From: Lactifluus volemus
Lineage: Eukaryota; Basidiomycota; Agaricomycetes; Russulales; Russulaceae
Reading direction: 5' to 3'
Assembly: GCA_022376515.1 (NCBI GenBank)
Contig: WTXI01000292.1
Span: 1 to 45,346 of the forward strand
DNA length: 45,346 nt
This document shows, piece after piece, positions 8,777 to 19,574 of this stretch. Each line of letters opens with the position of its first letter. Positions within the stretch are counted from its first letter, which is position 1. Below the pieces are notes generated by a model. That model was not told the DNA's origin, searched no databases, and saw nothing but the letters and a program-made list of their open reading frames with translations. The translations under genes and the position numbers were made by a program.

Positions 8777-11700
8777 TCAAACCGTCGCTGCTAGTAGCGC
8801 GCCTAGATCCTTTTCACTGGCAGCATCCAGATGTCGTGCACGTGCCTTCAGGCGAACTGGAAAGGATAACCAATGCGTCAAGATAACCATGCGTATGAAG
8901 AAAGAAGACGATATGCGTACGATTACGGTCCAGGCTAAGTAGCACGACCTTTGCTGCGCCCTTTTGTCGCTCATTCGACTGCTCGACTCTCAGCAGCGCT
9001 GACCGGTCGACCCAATGTTCATCCTGCCATATTGCGGCTTTCAGAATCAGATCGTCCATGTTGCGCTCTAGCGAGTCGGGATCGTCAAAGTCGACTTGCT
9101 CGGCTCGCACGCTGAGCGATGAAGATAGTTGCCCCGAGACGTTTGTACTTTAAGCGAATCAGCATGCGAGCGTACGTGGCCCGCAACGAACGCAATGGCA
9201 GTTTTGGCGGCTTCACCGAGCGGCGTCGCATTCATGGCAAGCCCATCCAGCTCCATAATGGCAGGTAAAGGAATCACTATTGTCCAATGAAGGCTCTCAA
9301 CGAGCGAAACGACCATGGGAGCGAGGAGAGAAGAATGTTGGTGTCCAAAACAAGCACGGTGTAACCCTGAACGAGCTGCAATTGGGCGCGAGCGGTGACG
9401 TTCCGCGGCACACGTACAGACTTTGATCGCCGCCGGCGCTGAGTGGTTGGGTTCGATGATGGCGATGACGAGGATTGAAGGAGACTACGGAGGTAGCGGC
9501 GGCGGCCTAAATCACAAGAAAATGTCAGGTCGTCCTTCAGTGGAGGAGGACATGATCATACCTTGAGAACTTTAATTTCCTCTGGGTCATTCTCGTCATC
9601 CTCACTTCCCGACTCGGACAAGTTGTCGACAAGCCCCTCTTCGACGTCCATCAGCTCATCGCCGTCCACGTCGACCCAGCGCGTGCCCAGCTTCCTCCGT
9701 TCTTCCTCTTCGCGGGCTTGTCGATCCTCTTCCTCCCACACGCGCGTCTTCGCCTCAAGCGGCCCATCGATCCACCACACACCCCTCTCGTCCCATCTGA
9801 ATCCGAGAGCAACCTTGGCAATCTTTGTGCTAGCCCAGATGACGCGTCGCCAGGCAAGTATTGACCTGGGCTTGTCGTTCTTCTCATCGTCGTCTTCCCA
9901 CATGACGTCCAATGTTTCGCTGGGGGGGTCATGCGTGTCGAGCATCTCCATCTCCATGAGGCTACCATCGTGACCCTCCCAGGATCCACGCTCAAAGATA
10001 CGTCCGGGCCACGCCAGCCCGCGAATGGCCCAATCCTCCATCATTATGCTGCTCTTGCCAAGCTTCTCACTCTGCGTGGAAGTTGACGGAACTGTGGTCG
10101 TCCCGAGTAAGGAAGGCAGCCAAATCCGCCCAGGGGATGGCGCGCTCGAAGGTGGCGAGACCCTCCGGATGCCGAAGGATGGTTTGAAGGAATGTCAAAA
10201 GGATGGTAACGTATGGATTCGGAACGTCACGCGTGGACCGAAGGGCATGTGCAAGCATCTTGAACGTGAGTTCTTGAGCCATTTTGAACGCGGGAGGGGT
10301 TCTGTGGAGGCAGAAGCATCGGAAAGGACAGGGGATATGCGGGGATTGGGAGCCTCCACGTCGCTGCTCCTCTTGTGCTCGTCACCGTCAACGTCCATCC
10401 GCTCGTCCGCCTGCGGCTTCCTTGCAAGTTTCACCTTCCCGCGGCTGGGACGACGATAGGAGTACGGTCTTGAGGACCGAGAACGCCTGTGCGTCGCAGG
10501 ACGCCTTGTGGTCGACCGTACTCGAGAAGGGCGCCAATGTTAATTACGGCCATCATAGTCCACTCTCGTCCTTCTGGCTCTTCTATACCAAGGCGTTCCA
10601 GAAGGCGGGCAAGAATGGGAGCAAAGTCATCGAGTTGGATATTTGTAAACAGCATTCCGTGAAGAAGGACAAAGAGTTCCGGCGCACGGGCGTCAGGAGC
10701 CGAGCGTCGCGCTTGCGATGCCTGCGACCAGAGCGGCAAAACAGACTCACGGGCCGTCTCAAACGGGCGTATGGCAATCATGCTGCGTTGAAGAAAAGAG
10801 ACTTGGTGAGAAAAAAAAGTCGAATTTGATAGATGAAATCTTACCTTTTGACAAAGTGGTACACACCGCGTAGTTCCTCGCCTTCCGCCTCGCGGCTGAG
10901 AAGACCGAGATGGTGGTGAAGTTTGCCGTGTCCGGGGACGGTGGCAACACCCTCGGCATACCAATCACGAGCGATCCTCCGCCACCGTTCTTTCTCCGGT
11001 TCAAGCTCCATTTGCCTGGCAGCGACAATACCCACGCTTGGACTTGGCCGTGCAGGATGCTTTTCGCTGCTGCTGCCGGTACTCATCGTACCGGAGAGGG
11101 ATATCGTGGATCCAATGGGTGCTACCCGAAGCGCACCGTTAACAGCAGCAGTGGTCAAAGAGGCGGAAGTGCGTGTGGATGGAGGAATCATGGCGGCGAT
11201 AACGATACGATATCGCGCGAGGTCACCAAGGGCTTCGAGCCAACCCGTCCGATGGTCCGAGAGGGTCTGCCGGTCAAGAAGCGAGGTGTAAAAGTTGTAG
11301 GCGTAATAGATGAAGTCTTGGAGATATTCCAAGGCAATCTTGGAGGTGAGAGACGAACGTCGTAGATTCTCGAGGAGGCGATAGAAACAGTTTGTCCAGA
11401 GGCGTACGATGATGTTGTATTTTTCGGGAATATTCCGCAGCGAAACTGGAACAGTAGGTGCCAATGAAAATATCAAAAGTTCGAGCATCATCTCGGAAAG
11501 ACTGAGAACGTATTAGTTTGTACAACACTTTGCGGAACCCAAAAAAAGGAAAAACTCACTGCTTGTGCTCGTTGATCGCCTTTTTCCATCGATTTTTCTC
11601 TGCCTCCTCAGTCCCTATGGATGGTGCGCCCTTGATGACGATACGGCTCTCGTCTTGAGGTTCAGAAGAATCAGATAGAATCCTCGTCTCGAGGGCGGAG

Positions 11701-12518
11701 ATGTCGCGATAGAGCTTCTTGAGCTGATAAGAAAATGCGTTCGTCTTTTCTTCGCGGGGCTTGTGATCAAAAATCGATGATGGGGCAGACGAACCGTCGG
11801 TGGTACTGGAGGAGAGGGTGAATTGAGAGGAATCGACGGAATGTGTACATGAAGATGCGGAGGAAACGGAAGCCCAGTCATCGGAGGACTTTGGCGCCGG
11901 TTTCCGCGCTTGTGCTGCGGAGAAGGAAAGAGGATCGTGCTTGCGAGGATCAAAAAGCTGCCGATGTTGAGAGGGATCGCGATGGCGAGAAAGTTCTGCT
12001 GGTGGTCTAGGAGCGAAAGAGCTCCCTGTACACTCGGACATGACTTCTGGTTCGGCAACGCGACGCATGGGAATGGGATCCGTATCGGGTTGTAGAGTTT
12101 GCCCTGAGGTTTGTGGGGGGCAAAGTGAGGTGCAGCAGGTTTCTGAGTAGGAGATATTTTCAAAGCGCGAGAAAACTCGTTCGAGTCTGGCTCTGTCCTA
12201 CTTAAGATGGCCTGGGGGGTTTGACCCGCAGTGGGATGCCTACGAGGCGGTGATGAAGGATGCTGCGGAACTGATACTGCGGGTCGTTCCGTACGATCCT
12301 TGACTCTGATATGACTATGGATAAGAATGATGTCAGAGAGGAAAAGGGGGGTAGGATTGGAGGAGGGGGGGGTTGAGCAAGGAAGGGAAATTTGGGATGG
12401 AAACGTACTTTGCAGCCTGTTTCCGCTTCAAGGCTATCATCTTCTGGTCGATATCAGTAGGAGCAATATCTCTCTCCCTGAGAGTCTTTGGATTTAGCTT
12501 TAGAGGGGAGACATGCAT
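8777..12518 (-). CDS. EST1/SMG6-like protein with C-terminal PIN nuclease domain (frame broken)
   Basis: SMG6/EST1A proteins bind the decay factor UPF1 and cut nonsense-containing mRNA with a PIN domain; yeast Est1 relatives act at telomerase. On the minus strand: a short first exon from 12518 (MHVSPLKLNPKTLRERD), a disordered region, KKLYRDISALETRIL, a helical TPR-like Est1 region (YNIIVRLWTNCFYRLL, YLQDFIYYAYNFYTSLLDR), the DNA/RNA-binding Est1 domain (RYRIVIAAM, ARDWYAEGVATVPGHGKLHH), then GLLSREAEGEELRGVYHF and MEDWAIRGLAWPGRIFERG. The PIN domain follows: VLVLDTNILLSSL, LPAIMELDGLA, NMDDLILKAA and LLSLDRNLRLKARA, which keep the acidic residues of the fold. It ends at TGA 8779-8777. Two one-base breaks are clear inside the PIN exons (near 9315 and 9120), and frame continuity is also unclear near 10060, 10440 and 12080. 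I infer either consensus errors or recent decay. Confidence 0.82.
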
Positions 12519-12686
12519 TTAGGCCAAGTAGTAGTTGAAAGGTGAGAAAGAGAGAGAGGTGGAAAGGGACGAGCTTAAGCAGTTTGGGGGGCATCCAATT
12601 CGATGCGCAGCCCTTTGGTTTTTACTTTCCGCAGTCGCAAGCTGCGCATTTATTTAATCAACAGATCTACGATTCGTTTCCTTTTT

Positions 12687-14198
12687 TTACCACGCATGAT
12701 GTCCTCCGCTTACTAATATACTAAACCAAAAAAATAACTTTAATCAGAAATATTATTAAATAAATATAAAAAATGCACTCACTCGCTTCCAGTGCAGAAC
12801 GTAGACGCATCGGATGCTAACCATGCAATCACTCCTCGAAGTTCATCTGGTCTTCCAATTCGACCGAGCGGGTTCAACTTTGACCACTTTTCCAACAACT
12901 CTGGCTGCGTATCCAAATAAGCCGCAGTCATCCTGTAAATAGTCGTCAGCTGCGTTCACTAGGATACGGAGCTGCGCGGTAGTTTTTCTCGGCGCAGTCA
13001 AGAAACTCCGAATCGGATTCCGTTTCGGAACTTACGAGGTATAGATGTGTCCCGGCGAGAGTGTGTTGACTCGGATTCCTTTCGGGCCCAGCTCGCATGC
13101 CATGCTCCGTGCCATCTGCAAAACGGCCGATTTGCTCGTGTTGTATGAGACCCATGCGTGATCCTAAGATGACGTTCACATGTCACGCACAGTTATCAAT
13201 TTATGAACTAGTAGAACAGACCTTGTTCGTGATGCTGCCACTCATAGAGGCCACCAAGATGATGCTCCCTCTGTTCCCGAACCGCACCATTTGTCTTCCC
13301 GCAGCCTGTGCAGTGTACAACACTCCGTTCGTGTTGACGCTCATCACCTAAATAGTCATCCGAATCGATCGATCAAAAAAAAATCCGCACTTTGTAAGAC
13401 AACCCTCGCGCACACACGTACCTCTTCAAATTCCTCCGCGGGGTACTCCAAACAGTCCGTATGCGCCTTCAAGATCCCCGCCGCGGCCACACAAACGTCC
13501 ATCCTACCCTCCCTATCCCCAATCTCCTCCGCCACCTTCCACATCCTCTTCTGATCCCTCACATCCGCACTGACGTACTCGAGTCTCCCACCGTTGCGTA
13601 GTGTGCGCTTCACATATTCCGCCACCTTGACCCACTCGTTCCCAGGCTGCGCAGGCAAATCCACACAATAGATCGCTCGCGCGCCCGCCTCGATCAACAC
13701 GAGCGCCATCTCGAGTCCAAGACCGCGGTTCGCCCCAGAGACGATCCCGACTCGATCGCCAAGCCCAAACTCGTCCCACAGCGTCGGCGCTCCTTCCACC
13801 CCTTTTCTTTCTGCTCCTGCTCCTGCTGCCGCTAGTGCAGCCGCGACGCCAATGGGATGACCAAGTGTCGCAGACGTCCTTGTGCCTCCTCTTTTGTCAA
13901 GATTCGATTCGTTCGTTTGCTGCTGTGCCACCGCACAGCTCGAAATGGCCCGGGCCCGGGCCTGGCGTCCCAGTTCTGGTCCCAGCAATGGCCCTGGCAC
14001 CGGCGCAACGCCATTCCTAACACCAGCCTTGGTACTACCGCCAACAATAGTACGGATAGCACCGGCCGTAGTGGCCAAAGTAATGGCACCACCATCACCA
14101 CCTCGGCCTCGGCCTCCAATACTCCACGTGTTGTAGTTAGACGATGGTCGTCTTATCGCTCTCGACCTGCTCAGGGGTACCGTAAATGGCTTGTACAT
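12687..14198 (-). CDS. Short-chain dehydrogenase/reductase with long N-terminal extension
   Basis: NAD(P)-dependent oxidoreductase of the classical SDR type. Exons on the minus strand are 14198-13422, 13347-13222, 13163-13036, 12932-12783 and 12720-12687; together 1,215 bases, 404 residues, with an intact frame. The SDR core starts near residue 140: cofactor motif VSGANRGLGLE, VCVAAAG, NTNGVLYTAQAAGRQM, the catalytic pair in VSYNTSKSAV (Tyr and Lys), GIRVNTLSPGHIYT, then GRIGRPDEL and GSDILVSGG near the end. This pattern fits the sorbose reductase / D-arabinitol dehydrogenase / L-xylulose reductase neighbourhood, but the substrate cannot be read from sequence. The first ~135 residues are rich in Ala, Gly and Arg (MYKPFTVPLSRSRAIRRPSS), which could be a mitochondrial presequence; this is inference. 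Four introns are GT...AG. Confidence 0.88.
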
Positions 14199-14423
14199 TC
14201 CTTTTGGGCTAATGGTGGCTAGATTGAGAGGAGGGTGACTATAGGGGGCCCGGTCGCAGGTGTCGTGGTATTTGTACCAGTACCGAGGAAGCGGTGTCCC
14301 TGCTTCTATTACGAACCTTTTACGACGATATTCAGCAGTCAGCTGTTCAATAATGTGACTTTTCTTTCTATGAATATGAGGTATTAACGTACAAAAACGA
14401 AACGTAATTACATAGTGCGCAAG

Positions 14424-14663
14424 CTATTTACTGAATACGGCAGGTCTCCTCTTCTTAGAATTCCGACTTGCCCCGGTCCCGTGTGGCGAATTTGAAGAGA
14501 GAGCTCGACAAAGTGACCAACCCAACAAAAAGGCAAAGGCTACAAGTAAGCTACATACACCTAGAACCACTACCAAAGCTAGATGAACCATAGGGATGGT
14601 GGGACAGCAATAGTAGATCCGCACAGCACACAGAAATATCACCTTCCGAAAGGGTGTCCACAC
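14424..14663 (-). CDS. Possible small membrane protein (weak)
   Basis: A 79-codon open frame with one long hydrophobic stretch, MVHLALVVVLGVCSLLVAF and onward to FLLGWSLC, followed by a basic tail with SRNSKKRRPAVFSK. That is the arrangement of a single-pass membrane protein. It sits between two well-supported minus-strand genes and ends 225 bases upstream of the dehydrogenase start. There is no family I recognise and no intron evidence, so it could be chance, or part of a 5' leader of the dehydrogenase transcript. Confidence 0.25.
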   Translation of the reverse strand: MWTPFRKVIFLCAVRIYYCCPTIPMVHLALVVVLGVCSLLVAFAFLLGWSLCRALSSNSPHGTGASRNSKKRRPAVFSK

Positions 14664-14688
14664 CCGTATTATATCGAGTTAAACTACA

Positions 14689-15735
14689 CTAGTGATGACT
14701 TGGCCTGGGTTTTGGCGACCGGCTCAACCAGGGGACCCACGGTACGACCCGGCCACTTAGCCTGCGGAGATGCTGGGCGCCCCACCGTGTCGACGGTTCC
14801 GAGCCATGACGCTGGTCAACCATCCGCACAATCTTACTGTCTTCATCAAAATCAATGGTTAAAATCGACTCGACCACCTAGCCGGTCTGTCAGCGCCTCC
14901 GGAAACCTGCGAGTAGCAGAGACGGGTCAAACCTTTTTTGACCCTGTGACGCGAGCGGTGTATTCAAGCTTCTGCCACATGATCAACCGATTTGGGTGTT
15001 GAGTCGACGAAAGGACGCGTCGGCCTGTGACTGTCAAATGGGAGTACATCCGCGGCTGTGAAAACAACGGAACGTCAAGGCTGGGCGCAAGACCGAATTA
15101 GGTTTCGTGTTTTGCGTACCAGAGCATACCACTGTACTTTATGGTTAACAAAGTTCACCGGCGGTGGGCAAAGGGGAAAGGGCAATTCACCTGTGGCGCA
15201 ATCTCATGAAACCCTCTACACCTCGTGAGGGGGTCCTGTAGACGCCCAGAGTCAGATTCGGAAAGAAGATCCGACGGGCCGCGCACCTCGTACTCTGCAT
15301 CCTTTCGCCACCGCCTCTGTAACATCTGTTTGGTCGCGTGGCCTTCATACATCTATGCCATCGTTACCAGAAAATGAGAGTTATAAACTTGGACCGAGAA
15401 GAGCCGCGTACATCTTTGAGATCATCCATGACGGCGAGGTGAAATAGATTGGGTCCGGCGGGTAAAGTGCTTTGGCGACGTGCACTCTCACGACGGTGTA
15501 TCTGCGAGTCTCCGCGTAACGAACGCCTCCGTTGGTTTACAGAGTCGACACCGGAGTAGTGTGCAGCACCAGCGACAGAATCGAGTAGCGCCGGCGTTGG
15601 GATGGATCGGGGTAACAAGGAGGAATGATACGTGTGGGTTGGTAATAAAGGTGATGGTGGACGTGGAAGAGTTGGCGAGTTGGAGGTTGGGGACGATGGG
15701 GACGATGGGGGCGACGACGGGTACAAAGTTGCCAT
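14689..15735 (-). CDS. Conserved fungal protein of unknown function, 269 residues
   Basis: Exons on the minus strand are 15735-15412, 15352-15191, 15131-15120 (12 bases), 15055-14933 and 14877-14689; total 810 bases, frame intact, all introns GT...AG. The start is fixed by an in-frame TGA two codons upstream. After a Pro/Ser-rich N-terminus the protein has NLFHLAVMDDLKDMYEGH, QRRWRKDAEYE, GFHEIAPQWYALPRMYS, RRVLSSTQHPNRLI, QKLEYTARVTGSKKVVESIL and VDQRHGSEPSTRWGAQHLRR. I recognise this arrangement (a hydrophobic LKDMYE block, QW(Y/F)ALP, RRVLS, then a basic VDQ block) as a family common in basidiomycetes. The pattern suggests an NTF2/SnoaL-like fold, but I cannot assign a function. The 12-base exon encodes WYAL. 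Confidence 0.8.
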
Positions 15736-17318
15736 CGTTCAATGAGGTTGGTCCTCTTTGTTGCTGGTGGTGGAAAGAAGACAAAGACGAAAAGCGCTGC
15801 AGTACAGGCACGGCAAAGCACGTTTCCTTAACAATCATTCAATTTGTGGTGATCAGATTATATAATTAAATATCATCGGCTCCGAGCGAGTATCCACTAC
15901 CTTTCTAAATTTGGCTACATTTTTTCCCACCTATGCCCTCGATTTCCTTTCAGGGATGTGCCCGCAGGTCGCAGTAATCATATGCTTTTCGATGGCGCCG
16001 TCCATCGGGCTGCGATTTATTGCCTTTGCGCTAGTTGGAAGCGAAGGAGATACTCACAAATGCCGGTGGCCTACGAATCTGACGTGACACGAATATGTGT
16101 ATCGAGAGACAAGAAAAGGTCCCACATATTCACTTTATGAATGCCAGTTTCATCCTTGATACATAACAGTCGCGGAATAACCGGAGGATTTCATCCTTTT
16201 CGAAACCTGTGGGCGTGCCATTTCCTTCCTCACAACAAAGGAGACCAAATGCGTAATCACCGTCACCGCAGCTCCGCTATCCGAGACTGATATGCGTATT
16301 GAAGTAAATAGAACGCATGACAAGACTCAGGACCAATGGTTTGGCGACTATGGAAGGTATCTCGGATGTTCGTAACGTCATGACGTTGACCCCGACTCTT
16401 CGCTCCTTCTATGACATGGCGTTTCCTCTCGTGTGGCTCATTTACCCTTCACTTGAAAGGGACTTGGTGCTGACTTATCCTTGCAGACATCTAATTTTTC
16501 TCTCAAGACTACCGACATCCCCAGGGTTGGGCCACGACTTACGATGCAGTGGCTACGTGGACCAGACAACGTGAGCCGATATTTTCCCCGCGGTACAGAC
16601 ATGAAACAGCGAGAAGACCAAGCGAAAACAGCGCTCGTACCCCATAGCAGAAGTGTAAAATGGCCTCAGAAGGCCGTTGCGTTGGACCTTCTCCCGGTGC
16701 CATTCAAAATTTCCGGGAGGAAGAAGAGTAAATAGTGGCAAAGATGACGAGGATCACCACGGAAAACATCGTCGCAGCTGTGACACTGGTGGTACTGGCG
16801 ATACTACTGATAGAGTCAAGGATGAGCCCAATGAGTCTCTTCGGACTGGAACTGGCCGGAAGATGCGCAAATTGCATTCTATAGCAACTGGGGATGGCGG
16901 CCGCGATCTCTATGATGACCCTTTGGGTTTGGATGACCACCAACGTCAGAATCGCGAAAGCAAAGCAAATGAGAGAACAGGAAAGGCTAAGTGGGGGAAG
17001 GATTCATCTCATCATCGTGCGATGATGCTAATGACTTTGTTGTACTTTTGAGAGCTTTGTCTATGAGGAGCATACTATGTGATCATGCACGGCATACGAA
17101 CGCAAGGTTTTCGGTCGACACTTGTAATGAGCTACAGTGTTAAAAATGACATATTGCCAGCGTTCTAGGACTTATTTCTGATCGTAAGGGCCACTTGCAT
17201 GAGCAGTCTCTCTCTCCGAGTTTGTTGGATGCATCACGAACTAAATGCAGGCCAGTATGGTACAGATAAAAACCGATGTATCGCGATACTAATCAATGTA
17301 GCTTATATACTATTCAAT
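15736..17318. other. Intergenic region, nothing recognised
   Basis: About 1.6 kb without a supportable gene. Short open frames on both strands show no conserved motif and no consistent intron pattern. One at 16704-16943 (minus) ends with a hydrophobic stretch (MFSVVILVIFATIY), but it is short and isolated. Confidence 0.4.
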
Positions 17319-18559
17319 CTAGCCACCGTTGGTGGCTCCTTGCCAGAGACCATACGCCTTTCCAGGCGTAGTTTGCCATAAACGAATGGTGCCTGAGGAA
17401 AGATAGGTAAATTGCCTGTAATCGATTAAATGTGCAAGTCACGTACCATCCTCTAGATCAAGACGAGGTGAGGAAAATCAGACGGAATTCATCAGATGAA
17501 ATTAAACGTCCAGATAAACACGGTTTGAACCCACCGCTTCCACTAGCGTAGACCTCTCCGTCTGGGCTATACTCGACACAGTGCACCGGTCCGTGATGAC
17601 CTTTGAGTACCTCCCGCTCTTCGCCCTGGATCCCATGAACGCGTACCCATTCATCCGACGTGCTCCCGGTGACAAATCGGTCTTGCCAAATTGGGTGAAC
17701 CGAGGCGGATGACGGTGCATAAGGTAGATTCAGACTATGAACCGGCTGAGACTCTGTGGGTTGCGCGGGAATGAAGGCAACAGCATTGCCCGATGTCACC
17801 ACGAGTCGACTTGTTTGCACGGACAGTTCCATCGACGTGATCGGCTTGTCGAACGACACCTTCCTCGTAACTTTACGTGAGCGTAAATCCCACCACCTCG
17901 TCGACAGATCCGCTCATCAGGCACACCGAAAAAAAAAAGACTGAGGATGTGACACTCACTTGATTAGTCCGTCTTCTCCTGCACTCACACCAGTGTTGTC
18001 GCCAGACCACACGACGCTCTTGATCGTCCCATCGTGCGACAAGCCACCGCCCTCAGACAGAATATCCGGCTCGGCATCCGGCCTCCCAAGATCGAATATC
18101 CGAACCTTCTTTTCTTGCCCGCCACTTAGTAGATGCGATGTCGTTGGGGAGATAGCGACACTGCGAACGATGTGGTTGTGCGGGAACGAGTGGAGCGGGT
18201 TTCCACTGTATGTATCCCAGATCTTACTGGGGGGGATCAAGGACCGCAAGTCAGTACCACCGCACACGTCTAGTAGTTGAAGAGGTGAAAAAAGGAGAGA
18301 CGTACGCCGTAAAGTCAGCACTGCCGGACACAGCGCGCGAAGTATCGCCACTAAGCTTGGCACTCCAAACCGCGCCCTTGTGGCCGACAAACGTGCCGAT
18401 CCAATCACCAGTCCATTCGCGTAGCATCGGGTTTCCATCCTTGCAGCTAGATATAAGTAGGTACGAGCGATCCTCCTGAAGGGGTGAAAAAGAGAGATGG
18501 GTGACGGGGCGCGTATGACCTGGCGCCACGAGCGGGACGGCCTTATGTGGAGCCGACAT
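17319..18559 (-). CDS. STRAP/unrip-like WD40-repeat protein
   Basis: The animal homologue (serine-threonine kinase receptor-associated protein) joins the SMN complex and binds RNA-processing factors; the fungal role is less clear. Exons on the minus strand are 18559-18306, 18226-17960, 17896-17535, 17452-17447 (6 bases) and 17392-17319; 963 bases, 320 residues, frame intact. WD repeats are visible as [57 protein letters not shown] with LLSGGQEKKVRIFDL, GTIKSVVWSGDNTGVSAGEDGLIKWWDLR and [29 protein letters not shown]. Residues SEDG of the last repeat span the 6-base exon. I chose ATG 18559 (MSAPHKAVPLV) over one nine codons upstream because the family starts there. Divergent from the sulfate permease by about 1 kb. 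Confidence 0.92.
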
Positions 18560-19574
18560 GACCGCTCGTGAATTGAAAGAATTCAAAAAAAAGTCGTGAA
18601 AGGAAGAAGGAGAAGTGACGTGAGAGAAGCAGTAGCGACAACGGCAGGCGCGCTGCGCGCTGACGGTTTGAACGTAGTAGAGGGATCACGAGGTGAAAAA
18701 AACGGAGAACAGAATCACTTGTCATCAAGCGCCACGCCACGCATTTACTTGATCCACGTGGCTCAGTACTGTAACAACTTTTGATCCTGCTAACTTACAA
18801 CTTGGTAGAATACAACGTTTACCCACTTTTGAAAATCACGATGTGACTTTGTCAGTATAACATCCCCAATAGCCCCTTACTCGGAAAGGTCTCATGTTCT
18901 CTTTGGACCAACTAGCAGCCTTTCTCACCAACCTAGGTACTAAGTTTGGTGGCGTTTCAAAGATCCGTATTGGAGTACATGATCCGCCACTGGCACTTTG
19001 CAGATAATTATAGTGAATATAACAAGTGTGAAATTGACCTCGGACAAGGTAGTCTCAGTATCACATGCGCGCTGACGGATCTACAGAGTACTAGAGAAGG
19101 TAATGGCCAGTGTATACTAAAATGGAATAGACTGGAGAGACAACACAAGAATGCTAGACTAGTATCCTAGCTAACTTAGCCCAGTGCTAAATTAGTCCAT
19201 AACATATCGCGAACATCGTCGCATTGCGACCCCGATCTCAACAATAATATGAGGAGTGATGACGCAGAGATACCAAAGAAAGCACGTCAGGACACGCCAT
19301 TGGGATGATTTAAAGACCGCGATAGTAAACGCCACAAACGCGTCAACTTGGTTCTTGATGGCGTGCTCACGCCTCTGTCGAATATGGCAGAATGTTCCCT
19401 TGAATGTAGCCTGTCAGCATATTGGCCGGTACCTAACTCATCCTGGACACCACCTCCCGGATGACCGATGATATCTCGTTCGGGAATGAATCAAATGGCG
19501 TCTCTGATGGCCCTTTATAATTCGGCTTTTTCTTTCTACCCTTTCCCCGCTCCACTCTGAGCTTATCTTTTATC
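18560..19574. promoter_or_regulatory. Divergent intergenic region, STRAP-like / sulfate permease
   Basis: Holds the promoters of both flanking genes. A TTTATAA box lies at about 19513-19519, some 55 bases ahead of the permease ATG, followed by a pyrimidine-rich stretch (CTTTTTCTTTCTACCCTTTCC), a usual fungal core-promoter layout. Nothing else is recognised. Confidence 0.45.

Noticed and set aside
9563..9973. 136-codon Ser-rich open frame on the plus strand
   Set aside because: It is the complement of the acidic coding region of the EST1/SMG6-like gene.
13857..14222. Plus-strand open frames over the start of the short-chain dehydrogenase
   Set aside because: They are antisense to the GC-rich N-terminal extension, and the dehydrogenase has the intact five-exon frame.
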